Below, piece after piece: positions 8,595 to 15,878 of a stretch of DNA of 17,207 bases. The first letter of the stretch is position 1; every line of letters begins with the position of its first letter. Under the pieces are notes generated by a model. It had not been told where the DNA came from and made no database searches. It was given only the letters and a program-made list of their open reading frames with translations. Position numbers and translations under genes: made by a program. This stretch comes from DATJQF01 sp035505995 (GTDB taxonomy: Bacteria > Bacteroidota > Bacteroidia > Bacteroidales > FEN-979), in contig DATJQF010000055.1 in the NCBI GenBank assembly GCA_035505995.1, positions 1 to 17,207 of the forward strand. Direction: 5' to 3'.

Positions 8595-8625
8595 AATCAG
8601 TAAATTACTTTAACAGACTTCTGAA

Positions 8626-8633
8626 CAAAAATA
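8626..8633 (-). promoter_or_regulatory. Bacteroidota -7 promoter element of gyrB
   Basis: Read on the minus strand this is TATTTTTG, matching TAnnTTTG, ending 31 nt before the gyrB ATG. No clear TTG is found 19-21 nt upstream. It would drive gyrB and, by absence of another promoter, probably the three export genes behind it. Confidence 0.5.
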
Positions 8634-8804
8634 CGAAATTTTCCCGACATAAATTATAAGAAAACAGCAGGAAAATCAAGCATTTTATTAACAATCTCTG
8701 GTTAAGAATTGCGGGTGGAACACAGAAAGGGGGAGGCAGAAAAAAAAGTGGGATTTAGGAGAGAAGATGCAGGAGGTAAAGGTAGTAAGCTGAGATAATC
8801 AATA

Positions 8805-8822
8805 TTTCTTAGAACAAAGAAA
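8805..8822 (-). terminator. Weak AT-rich hairpin downstream of wecB
   Basis: TTTCTT (8805-8810) pairs with AAGAAA (8817-8822) across a 6-nt loop, starting 18 nt after the wecB stop codon. The stem is short and AT-only apart from one G-C pair, so a terminator role is tentative. The rest of the 246-nt gap between wecB and gyrB holds the gyrB -7 box and a purine-rich tract (about 8722-8778 on the plus strand) with no gene that I can see. Confidence 0.25.
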
Positions 8823-8840
8823 GTTAAGCTGTTACATGAA

Positions 8841-9890
8841 TTATTTCAGCCTTTCAGCAATGATCGTGGCGGCATTGCCTTTTCCGAAAAGGTCTTTACG
8901 GGGTTTTTCGGGCTTTGGAAGACTTGCGGCGAGGAGGATTTTCCGGGGGTCGGTCCCGGTGATGGTATTCCACCCGTCATGAACGGTTTCCACCCATTCG
9001 GTCTCGTTGCGGAGGGTGATGCACGGGGTACCCAGGAAATAGGCTTCCTTTTGAAGCCCTCCCGAGTCGGTCAGCACCTTCCCGGCCTCCAGCGTCAGCC
9101 GGATCATATCCAGGTAGCCGGCGGGCTCGGTTATCGTGACATTCTCCGGCACGGGCTGGATGACCGACAGCAGGTTGCGGGTCCTCGGATGAAGGGGAAG
9201 TACTATACGGCTCTTGATACCCGCGAAAGCCCGGAAAATATTTTTCAGCCGGGCCGGGTCATCGGTATTCTCAGCCCGGTGAATGGTGGCCAGAAAGAAG
9301 GGCGGAGCGATATCGCGCCAGGCTGCCCCGGCTCCTGTTTTTTGGATCTTATCCCGGTAATAGAGGATCGAATCGTACATCACGTCTCCGGTAAAGCAGG
9401 AGATCGGTCCCAGGCCTTCTTTTTCGAGGTGCCCCATGGCCGTCAGGGTAGGGGCGAACAGGAGATCGGAGATCCGGTCAGTCGCAATCCGGTTGATCTC
9501 TTCCGGCATCAGCCGGTTGAAGCTGCGCAGGCCGGCTTCCACATGGGCGACCGGGATATGAAGCTTCACCGCCGACAACGCTCCGGCCAGCGTTGAATTT
9601 GTATCCCCGTAAACGAGCGTCCAGTCCGGTTTTTCCCGGATCATCACCTCCTCGAGCGCTTTCAGCATATTGCCTGTCTGCCAGGCATGACTGCCGGATC
9701 CTACTTCCAGGTTATAATCGGGTTCGGGGATATCGAGCTCCTTAAAGAAAATGCCCGACATGTTCTCGTCGTAATGCTGGCCCGTATGAACCAGGATCTC
9801 CCTCACGCCGGGCTGTTTCGCCAGCGCCCGGGACACGGCGGCCGCCTTGATGAACTGAGGCCGGGCTCCCACGACGGATAAAATCTTCAT
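8841..9890 (-). CDS. wecB: UDP-N-acetylglucosamine 2-epimerase (non-hydrolysing)
   Basis: This cytoplasmic enzyme interconverts UDP-GlcNAc and UDP-ManNAc, supplying ManNAc or ManNAcA for surface polysaccharides. From the ATG at 9890 the protein is 349 residues, a normal length. It begins MKILSVVGARPQFIK, putting R10 and K15 at the positions known in E. coli WecB. It then shows HTGQHYD (35-41), GDTNS with D96, HVEAGLRS with E118, the PEE pair (E130, E131), HRAEN with H204, LHPR (233-236) and DSGGLQKEA (275-283). All key catalytic and UDP-binding motifs are present. An upstream ATG at 9923 would add 11 residues that do not belong to the family and is rejected. It stands alone between rnpB and gyrB, with no ManNAc dehydrogenase nearby, and I see no -7 element of its own. 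Confidence 0.93.
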   Translation of the reverse strand: MKILSVVGARPQFIKAAAVSRALAKQPGVREILVHTGQHYDENMSGIFFKELDIPEPDYNLEVGSGSHAWQTGNMLKALEEVMIREKPDWTLVYGDTNSTLAGALSAVKLHIPVAHVEAGLRSFNRLMPEEINRIATDRISDLLFAPTLTAMGHLEKEGLGPISCFTGDVMYDSILYYRDKIQKTGAGAAWRDIAPPFFLATIHRAENTDDPARLKNIFRAFAGIKSRIVLPLHPRTRNLLSVIQPVPENVTITEPAGYLDMIRLTLEAGKVLTDSGGLQKEAYFLGTPCITLRNETEWVETVHDGWNTITGTDPRKILLAASLPKPEKPRKDLFGKGNAATIIAERLK

Positions 9891-9969
9891 ACCAGGCTGT
9901 TCGTAGCTCTGAAATTGAACCAAGTTGTCAGATCCCCCGTGCTGTGCACCCGGGATTTATTCGACTCAT

Positions 9970-9996
9970 CATTTTACTTTCCTTGCTCGTAAAATG
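9970..9996. repeat. 8-bp inverted repeat between rnpB and wecB
   Basis: CATTTTAC (9970-9977) and GTAAAATG (9989-9996) are exact inverted copies separated by 11 nt. It lies in the 124-nt gap after the RNase P RNA and before wecB. It could be a second stem of the rnpB terminator region or an operator for wecB. With no other evidence it is recorded only as a repeat. Confidence 0.35.
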
Positions 9997-10007
9997 CCAG
10001 TCTCATT

Positions 10008-10024
10008 AAAAAAAGCAACAGTTC
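10008..10024 (-). terminator. U-tract after the RNase P RNA P1 helix (intrinsic terminator)
   Basis: On the minus strand the 3' arm of P1 (GAACTGTTGC) is followed at once by seven T residues (10014 to 10008). The arm pairs perfectly with the 5' end of the RNA. In the finished transcript a 10-bp stem therefore sits directly before a U7 tract, as in an intrinsic terminator, although its two arms are about 340 nt apart. Confidence 0.5.
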
Positions 10025-10378
10025 TGTAAGCAGGATTCTGTGATCTTCTATCATTTATCTGAGCGGGATGTCGCCACACCGCTTCATCGACCTACCCCCC
10101 GGCATCGGGCGAGCCACCCTTGACAACCGGTATATTTGGTCTTTCAACCCATAAGGTTTACCCCCGCACCCTGTCGCCAGGATGCGATGTGAGCTCTTAC
10201 CTCACATTTTCACCCTTACCCCGGTTTCCCGGGGCGGTAATTTTCTGTGGCACTCTCTGTTTCCCGAACTTCTCAGCGCGGGAACCTTCCCGTTAGGAAG
10301 TATGGCGCTCTGTGTTGTCCCGACTTTCCTCCCCGGTCCGCCGCGAAGGCAGGCCGGAGCGATAGAACGAACTGTTGC
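10015..10378 (-). ncRNA. rnpB: RNase P RNA (class A)
   Basis: This is the catalytic RNA of ribonuclease P, which removes 5' leaders from tRNA precursors. On the minus strand the P4 5' element GAGGAAAGTC is at 10331-10322 and its partner ACAGAATCC at 10041-10033; both are near-universal. The ends GCAACAGTTC (10378-10369) and GAACTGTTGC (10024-10015) form a perfect 10-bp P1, which sets a length of about 364 nt. Other landmarks of the class A fold are GTAAGGGTGAAA and GGTAAGAGCTC in the first third, the GGGTAAACC stretch, and GGGGGTAGGT, whose GGU matches the L15 site that binds the tRNA CCA end. Apparent reading frames on both strands here are accidental. A -7 box lies 5 nt upstream and a U7 tract follows. 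Confidence 0.95.
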
Positions 10379-10382
10379 CGGG

Positions 10383-10390
10383 CAAAGATA
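10383..10390 (-). promoter_or_regulatory. Bacteroidota -7 promoter element of rnpB
   Basis: On the minus strand this reads TATCTTTG, a match to TAnnTTTG, and its last base is 5 nt from the predicted first base of P1. That is the spacing expected between -7 box and start site. The place for a -33 TTG is taken by the facing MATE -7 box and has no TTG. Confidence 0.7.
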
Positions 10391-10409
10391 CAAAAACCCC
10401 AATTATCCG

Positions 10410-10417
10410 TACCTTTG
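10410..10417 (+). promoter_or_regulatory. Bacteroidota -7 promoter element of the MATE gene
   Basis: TACCTTTG matches TAnnTTTG and lies 19 nt before the MATE ATG, implying a leader of roughly 15 nt. No TTG is found at the -33 position, which falls in the oppositely oriented rnpB -7 box. The two boxes face away from each other with 19 nt between them. Confidence 0.6.
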
Positions 10418-10436
10418 CCGGTTCTCCGCGTGCTTT

Positions 10437-11801
10437 ATGAAAGACCTTAGTTATGGGAATGAGGGTAAGCTGATCCTCCGGTTTGCCGTGCCGATGCTGC
10501 TGGGAAATATCTTCCAGCAGATGTACAATGTCGTCGACAGTGTGGTCGTGGGGAGATTTATCGGGAAAGGTGCCCTTGCAGCGGTGGGAACTTCGTTCCC
10601 CATCATCTTCATGCTGATCTCCTTCATCATCGGCATCACCATGGGGTTCACCATCGTGGTCTCCCAGTATTTCGGAGCCAGGGACATGACGAAGGTGGCC
10701 CGGACGATTAACACCCTTTACGTATTCCTGTTCTTTGCCTCCCTGATAGTTACGATTGCAGGCATCCTGCTGAGCAAGCCGATCTTCCGGCTGATCCGGT
10801 TGCCGGAGGACATTATCCCGGATGCCGTCCTGTTCCTGAACATCTATTTTGCCGGACTGGTCTTCCTCTTCGGATTCAACGGAACCAGCGCCATCCTTCG
10901 GGGTCTCGGCGATTCGAAGACCCCGCTGTATTTCCTGATCGGCTCGGTGCTTCTCAATATTATCCTGGACATTGTTTTTGTCGTTGGATTTCACTGGGGA
11001 GTGGCGGGGGTGGCTCTCGGGACGGTAATTTCCCAGTCCCTGGCCTTCTTCAGCCAGATCCTGTACCTGAATAAATATCACAAGGTGGTCCGGTTCCACT
11101 GGCGGGACCTTACCTTCGACGGCGAGGTTTTCAAGAAGGCGATCCGGATCGGGCTTCCGACCGGGTTTCAGCAGACTTTCGTTGCGCTGGGAGGGATCGC
11201 CCTGTACGGGATCGTAAATAAATTCGGCGTGGATGCGAATGCGGCGTACAGCACGGCCGGGCGGGTCGATACCTTTGCCCTGATGCCGGCCATGAGCTTT
11301 TCCATTGCACTTTCCACCTTTGTCGGCCAGAACCTCGGGGCCAACAAGCCGGAGCGGGTGAAGGCCGGCTTCCGGGCCACGTTGATCATGACCACCCTGA
11401 TCTCCCTTGGCATCTCCTGCATTGCCGTATTCCTGGGTAAGTACATCATGATGCTGTTTACGGTTGATCCGGCGGTAGTCGAGATCGGGAGAAATTACCT
11501 GAGGATCGTAGGCGCTTTTTACCTGGTATTCTCCGCCATGTTCGTCACCGGGAGCATCATGCGGGGCGCCGGCGACACCCTGATCCCGATGTTCATCACC
11601 CTGATCGCCCTGTGGGTGATCCGGATCCCGTCGGCCGTCGCATTATCCGGCAGCCGGTGGCTGGGCATCAACGGGATCTGGTGGTCGATACCGATCGGCT
11701 GGTGTTTCGGGGTCACCCTCTCGTACCTGTATTACCGGACCGGCAGGTGGAAGACCAAAGCGATCATTAAATATGATTCTTCCGGGAGCAGGGTCGAATG
11801 A
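10437..11801 (+). CDS. MATE-family multidrug/Na+ antiporter
   Basis: This inner-membrane exporter uses a Na+ or H+ gradient to expel cationic drugs or metabolites. From ATG at 10437 the protein is 454 residues, the usual MATE size, and hydrophobicity suggests 12 helices in two similar halves. The N half opens with GNEGKLILRFAVPMLLGN followed by QQMYNVVDSVVVGRFIG, a strong match to the NorM/DinF-like family start. The C half repeats this pattern at IRIGLPTGFQQTF. Between them lie conserved LRGLGDSKTPL and, later, MRGAGDTLIPM segments. The reading frame stays open upstream to 10182, but that part is antisense to RNase P RNA. The ATG at 10437 fits the family start and a -7 box 19 nt before it. 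It is a single gene, convergent with the GT4 gene. Substrate is not readable. Confidence 0.93.
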   Translation: MKDLSYGNEGKLILRFAVPMLLGNIFQQMYNVVDSVVVGRFIGKGALAAVGTSFPIIFMLISFIIGITMGFTIVVSQYFGARDMTKVARTINTLYVFLFFASLIVTIAGILLSKPIFRLIRLPEDIIPDAVLFLNIYFAGLVFLFGFNGTSAILRGLGDSKTPLYFLIGSVLLNIILDIVFVVGFHWGVAGVALGTVISQSLAFFSQILYLNKYHKVVRFHWRDLTFDGEVFKKAIRIGLPTGFQQTFVALGGIALYGIVNKFGVDANAAYSTAGRVDTFALMPAMSFSIALSTFVGQNLGANKPERVKAGFRATLIMTTLISLGISCIAVFLGKYIMMLFTVDPAVVEIGRNYLRIVGAFYLVFSAMFVTGSIMRGAGDTLIPMFITLIALWVIRIPSAVALSGSRWLGINGIWWSIPIGWCFGVTLSYLYYRTGRWKTKAIIKYDSSGSRVE

Positions 11802-11820
11802 AAGATCAGGCGGGGTTCTT

Positions 11821-13128
11821 TTACTTTGCGGCTGCCAGGTTATCCATCAAAACTGACATTCTTTGCGTCAGCGCTTTCCGGGAGAACCGTTCCACTCCGG
11901 TTGACTCCATCTGAAGCTTTCCCTTTTTAAAATCTTTATACAGCGCGAGGATATTATTCCGGGTCTTTTCAAGATCGTGATAACCGGAGACCAGACCGGT
12001 CCGGGTCTCATAAATTATTTTCGCCGCATCCCCGTCCTCCGGCCCGATACACAGCACCGGCCTTCCCGAAGCCATGTATTCGAAGAACTTCCCTGTCAGA
12101 ATGCTTCTGGCATTGGGGGTATCGTTGATGAGCAGCAGGAGGACCCGGGAGGCCTTCTGAACCCGGATCACGTCCTTATGGGGGAGATATTCCGTTCGGG
12201 AGACATATCCTTCCAGTCCGGATTGCCGGATCGCCTCGGTAGCGGAAAAGTCGACTTTCCCCACCAGCTTGATCGCCAGGTCCTTCCGGAGATCCTCATT
12301 TTCATCCGTCAGTTGTTTTAGTGCGGTCCAGAGTACCTGCAGGTTACGGGATCCGGTGAGGGTACCGATGTGGGAGATAGAAAATTCGGGATCGGGGTCA
12401 ATCGTCCCGGCCGCTTCCACATCCTCCGGATCATACCCGTTGGTGACCACCTCATATTTCCTTGGAAAGATCGCCTTCATGTCCTCCGCCATGGAAGGAC
12501 CCACCACGGTCACGCACCCGGCCTTCCTCAGCACTTCCTGCTCAAGCCGATGATGGCGGCGGTCGGCATAACGGGTGAGGCGGAGGTCCCTGTAAAAGTC
12601 AATGCCCGTCCAGGGATCCCTGAAATCCGCCAGCCAGGGTATCTTTAGCTTGTCTGAAACTTTCCCGGCGATCACATGCATGCTGTGCGGGGGTCCGGAA
12701 GAGACAATGACATTCACCGGGTGATCCGCAAGATATTTCACCAGGAACCGGGTTGCCGGCCGGATCCAGAATTTCCGGGCATCGGGAATGAAGAGGTTCC
12801 CGCGGATCCAGACCGACAATTTCTCCGTCGCCGGATTTTTCTTTTTCTCGGAGAGGAAAGCCGCCTGGATGCGTTCTCCTTTTTTCTTTCCCGAGATCCG
12901 CTTGTAATATTCATAGGGTTCCCAGATCGGGGCACGGATCACCTCGATGCCGGCAGGAATTTCTTTTTCCAGGTAAGGGTCGGTTTCCGGGAATTCCGGG
13001 TTTTCGGGAGTGAAGATCACCGGCTCCCAGCCGAATTCGCGGAGGTATTTAACGAATTTAAGCCACCGCTGCACTCCGGCTCCCCCGCTGGGAGGCCAGT
13101 AATAGGTTATGACCAGCGCTTTTTTCAT
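11821..13128 (-). CDS. Family 4 glycosyltransferase (GT-B fold)
   Basis: This is a cytoplasmic or membrane-associated retaining glycosyltransferase, 435 residues, of the kind that builds surface polysaccharide, glycolipid or O-antigen chains. The N-terminal Rossmann half has the glycine-rich acceptor loop WPPSGGAGVQR (near residues 11-21), SSGPPHS, and LADFRDPW, all common in Bacteroidota GT4 enzymes. The nucleotide-sugar half starts near FSISHIGTL and contains KLVGKV, then LTGKFFEYMASGRPVLCIG, where the glutamate of FEY is the first acidic residue of the family's E-x7-E region. The start codon overlaps the YfhO stop as ATGA (13125-13128), so translation is probably coupled and the two proteins probably act in one pathway. 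Sugar donor and acceptor cannot be named. Confidence 0.85.
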   Translation of the reverse strand: MKKALVITYYWPPSGGAGVQRWLKFVKYLREFGWEPVIFTPENPEFPETDPYLEKEIPAGIEVIRAPIWEPYEYYKRISGKKKGERIQAAFLSEKKKNPATEKLSVWIRGNLFIPDARKFWIRPATRFLVKYLADHPVNVIVSSGPPHSMHVIAGKVSDKLKIPWLADFRDPWTGIDFYRDLRLTRYADRRHHRLEQEVLRKAGCVTVVGPSMAEDMKAIFPRKYEVVTNGYDPEDVEAAGTIDPDPEFSISHIGTLTGSRNLQVLWTALKQLTDENEDLRKDLAIKLVGKVDFSATEAIRQSGLEGYVSRTEYLPHKDVIRVQKASRVLLLLINDTPNARSILTGKFFEYMASGRPVLCIGPEDGDAAKIIYETRTGLVSGYHDLEKTRNNILALYKDFKKGKLQMESTGVERFSRKALTQRMSVLMDNLAAAK

Positions 13129-15557
13129 TCCGGTTTTTTCCGCATCCGGACGATGCCGAATGCCCCGAATCCCAGCACCAGCAGGATCAGGATTACCGAG
13201 CTGGCGAGGGAGATCTTTTCCCCGGTGTAATAGACCTTCGGCTCAAAGCGGAACTCCACCTTATGGGCACCGGCCGGGAGGATCATCGCCCGGAGGACAT
13301 AGTCGGCCCGGAAGTACGGACTCAGCTTGCCGTCCAGATATGCATTCCATCCGGCAGGATAATAGATCTCGGAAAAGACAGCCAGCCCATCCTTCTTCGT
13401 CCGGAAGGAATACTGCAGGTCATTAGGCTCATACTGATCCAGCCGGATCCAATCCGAGGTATCCCTGGCCGGAGTCATATTCCCGATCATGGCTGCGAAC
13501 CGCCGATCCACCACGGCCGTATCGTAAGGATCGAAATGCGTCAGGGCGTTGATCTCCTCGTCCGCATTGTTGACCCACCGGATGGTTCCGACAAACCAGG
13601 CATGTCCCAGGGCGCCGGGATTGAGCTGGGCCACGGGATTATTGTTATTATCCTTGATGATAAAATATTTCGTGTTCAGCATGTTCATGACCGCCATATT
13701 ATTCTTGCTGATCTGGTAATCGATAAGTTCCTGGTACCGGCGGAGCTTGGCTCCATGGTATCCCCCGATCGATTTATGGTAATAGGAGGTGGTGGCATCC
13801 ATGAAAGGATGCACCGTCAGGTTCATCACCCGGTAATCGGGATCTTTGTCCTGAAGGATCTGCTCATCGGCTGCAGTGGCCTGGATGGGGTTCTCTGTTT
13901 TGGACCGGGTCGTGAAAGTGTCATTCCCCAGGAATCTTTTATCCACGGCGAACATATCGACGAGGATCAGGAGGGCCAGGATGGCGTAAAGGTAAGACCT
14001 CTTCAGCTTTCCGGTCAGCGACAGCCAGATCGTACCGGCCGCCAGTGCGATGAAGACGAAGGAACGGAAGGCATCCAGCTGCAACAGCCGGCGGCGGTCA
14101 TCCCGCAGTCCCTGCAGCAGCCAGTCCGGCAAACCGGTGGAGCTGTCGGAGGAACCATTGAAGCTGAAGAACAGCCCGGGGAAGATGGCAAAGATCAGTG
14201 CGATTCCACCGGTGATGGAAGCTGCCGTGATCAGGGCCTTTATCATTTTTTTTCGGTCCTGTCCTTCTTCAAACACCTGTTTAAGCGCCAGCATGCCGAG
14301 GATCGGTATAGCCACCTCAGCGATCACCAGGATCATGGTGATGGCTCTGAATTTATTGTACCCGGGGAAATAGTCGAAGAACAGGTTGGAGAACCACATG
14401 AAGTTATGACCCCAGGAAAGCAGGATAGACAACAGGGTGGCAAGGATCAGTCCCCATTTCAGCGGACCCTTCACCACCAGGATCCCCAGGACAAACAGGA
14501 AGATGATAATGGCGCCTGCATAGACCGGTCCGGAAGTGAACGGCTGGTCGCCCCAATACAGCGGCAGGGGCTGGTTGATGAACTGCCGGATGTTCTCTTC
14601 CGGGATATTGTTCTGGCGGAGCGCTTTGGCGGTAGCTGAATTATCTCCCAGCTTGTAGTTGGAGGAGCCCCCGTAAAAATCGGGGATCAGGAGGGTCATC
14701 GTTTCGGGAATACCATAACTCCACATCGTGGCATAGTCCCGGTCGAGGCCGGAAGTCCGGTTCTCTTTGTCGGTGGTCAGCTCCGATCGTCCGCGGATCG
14801 TATATTTCCCGTATTCATAGGTAGCCCAGAGAACGGTGATGTTGGTCAGCACCGCAAGCAGGACGGCAACGGCGATCACCGCGATCGATTTCAGGTAGGC
14901 GGCGAACTCCTTCGCCCGGATCGACTGGATGAGCCAGGCGATCCCCAGGATAAGCGCCAGCATCCCCATGTAATAGGTGATCTGCGGGTGATTGGAATAG
15001 AGCTCCAGCGAGAGGAACACGGCCGTAAGGATGCCGCCCCAGATGTATTTTTTCCGGAACGTCAGGATGATCCCGGCCAGCACCGGTGCGATGTAGCCGA
15101 TGGCGTGGGCCTGTGAGTTATGCCCCGCGTCGAGGATATTGAAGAAATAGGAAGAAAACGCATATCCGATGGCTCCTGCAATGGCCAGCCAGGGGTTGAC
15201 CCCCAGCACCAGCAGGAGGAGGAAGAATCCCAGGAAATAGAGGAACACATAGTTGGCCGGAAGCGGCAACCCCAGGGTAAAGATCTGGTCGAGGTATCCG
15301 AGCAGGTTTCCCTTGTATTTTACCGAGATCTGGTAAGCGGGCATTCCGCCGAACATGGAATTGGTCCACAGCGCTTCCTTGCCGGTCCGGTCCCGGTAAT
15401 CCTGGATCTCTTTCGACATCCCTTTAAACTGGACGATATCGCTCCCGAGGATCCGCTTGCCTTCCAGCAGCGGGCTGAAATAAACAAAGGTGATGACCAG
15501 GAAGAGGACCACGGCAGCCAGGTAGGGTGCGGATTTTTTTAACAGATCGGTTTTCAT
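13125..15557 (-). CDS. YfhO-family polytopic membrane protein
   Basis: The product (810 residues from ATG 15557) is a large integral membrane protein of the YfhO family (GT-C-like architecture). Bacillus YfhO is linked to glycosylation of lipoteichoic acid; the Bacteroidota members are mostly uncharacterised. It has a membrane helix near residues 9-28, then the hallmark periplasmic loop with NSMFGGMPAYQISV. About ten more helices run to roughly residue 540. A long soluble C-terminal domain (DKDPDYRVMN, YHKSIGGYHGAKLRRYQ, SEIYYPAGWNAYLDG) follows, with a final helix near the end. YYPAGW and GGYHGAKL are typical of this family. ATG at 15593 would add 12 residues encoded inside the upstream hairpin, so 15557 is preferred. 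It overlaps the GT4 gene by 4 nt, pointing to a shared envelope-glycan role. Confidence 0.85.
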   Translation of the reverse strand: MKTDLLKKSAPYLAAVVLFLVITFVYFSPLLEGKRILGSDIVQFKGMSKEIQDYRDRTGKEALWTNSMFGGMPAYQISVKYKGNLLGYLDQIFTLGLPLPANYVFLYFLGFFLLLLVLGVNPWLAIAGAIGYAFSSYFFNILDAGHNSQAHAIGYIAPVLAGIILTFRKKYIWGGILTAVFLSLELYSNHPQITYYMGMLALILGIAWLIQSIRAKEFAAYLKSIAVIAVAVLLAVLTNITVLWATYEYGKYTIRGRSELTTDKENRTSGLDRDYATMWSYGIPETMTLLIPDFYGGSSNYKLGDNSATAKALRQNNIPEENIRQFINQPLPLYWGDQPFTSGPVYAGAIIIFLFVLGILVVKGPLKWGLILATLLSILLSWGHNFMWFSNLFFDYFPGYNKFRAITMILVIAEVAIPILGMLALKQVFEEGQDRKKMIKALITAASITGGIALIFAIFPGLFFSFNGSSDSSTGLPDWLLQGLRDDRRRLLQLDAFRSFVFIALAAGTIWLSLTGKLKRSYLYAILALLILVDMFAVDKRFLGNDTFTTRSKTENPIQATAADEQILQDKDPDYRVMNLTVHPFMDATTSYYHKSIGGYHGAKLRRYQELIDYQISKNNMAVMNMLNTKYFIIKDNNNNPVAQLNPGALGHAWFVGTIRWVNNADEEINALTHFDPYDTAVVDRRFAAMIGNMTPARDTSDWIRLDQYEPNDLQYSFRTKKDGLAVFSEIYYPAGWNAYLDGKLSPYFRADYVLRAMILPAGAHKVEFRFEPKVYYTGEKISLASSVILILLVLGFGAFGIVRMRKKPE

Positions 15558-15575
15558 GGGGGTTCGGATTAAAAT

Positions 15576-15611
15576 GAAAAAGAAGATAATCAATCAATTA
15601 TCTTCTTTTTC
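15576..15611 (-). terminator. Perfect 15-bp hairpin between rpmH and the YfhO gene
   Basis: GAAAAAGAAGATAAT (15576-15590) and ATTATCTTCTTTTTC (15597-15611) pair without mismatch around a 6-nt loop. In the transcription direction it comes 39 nt after the rpmH stop and 18 nt before the YfhO ATG. The stem is AT-rich, and on the minus strand is followed by ATTTTAATCC. It most likely ends or attenuates the rpmH transcript; an operator or leader role for the YfhO gene is also possible. Confidence 0.6.
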
Positions 15612-15650
15612 AAACGGAAAGTTACAAAATGTTTAAATCAACGGTAAAAA

Positions 15651-15812
15651 TTATTTCTTCCCTTTCTTTTCATCGGAAACGGTGAGCTTTTTCCTCCCTT
15701 TTGCCCTTCTGGATGACAGGACTTTCTGTCCGTTGGCCGTGGACATCCTTTCGCGGAAACCGTGTTTGTTCTTTCTCTTGCGGTTGGAGGGCTGAAATGT
15801 CTGTTTTGTCAT
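15651..15812 (-). CDS. rpmH: 50S ribosomal protein L34
   Basis: L34 is a small basic protein of the large ribosomal subunit. From ATG 15812 it has 53 residues: TFQPSNRKRKNKHGFRERM followed by STANGQKVLSSRRAKGRKKLTVSD, which matches L34 along its length, then a short tail DEKKGKK as in many Bacteroidota. A longer reading with ATG at 15863 adds 17 residues that do not belong to L34 and would start inside the -33 promoter element, so it is rejected. In many bacteria rpmH adjoins dnaA and rnpA. Here it stands between pepD and the YfhO gene with its own promoter and a strong hairpin after it, so it is probably expressed alone. Confidence 0.96.
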   Translation of the reverse strand: MTKQTFQPSNRKRKNKHGFRERMSTANGQKVLSSRRAKGRKKLTVSDEKKGKK

Positions 15813-15832
15813 ATTCTTCTGATTTGAGCCGG

Positions 15833-15863
15833 CAAAAGTAAAACTTTTTCCGGTATAAACCAA
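15833..15863 (-). promoter_or_regulatory. Complete -33/-7 Bacteroidota promoter of rpmH
   Basis: On the minus strand TTG (15863-15861) is followed after exactly 20 nt by TACTTTTG (15840-15833), matching the TTG-N19-21-TAnnTTTG consensus in both parts. The leader before the rpmH ATG would be about 15 nt. It begins 15 nt past the pepD stop codon, so rpmH need not depend on pepD transcription. It is the best promoter in the window. Confidence 0.8.
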
Positions 15864-15878
15864 GAGCGGGGGGAAACC

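Noticed and set aside
10182..10436. Upstream extension of the MATE reading frame (85 extra codons) and other short open frames here
   Set aside because: The stretch is RNase P RNA on the opposite strand plus the promoter region; the extension has no MATE homology and the family start is at 10437.
10293..11099. 268-codon minus-strand frame opposite the MATE gene
   Set aside because: Highly charged D/E/H/Q-rich shadow running into rnpB; not a plausible protein.
13263..14639. Long open frame of 458 codons on the plus strand
   Set aside because: It is antisense to the YfhO gene, rich in G, D, Q and H as expected for a reverse-frame shadow, and has no recognisable domain.
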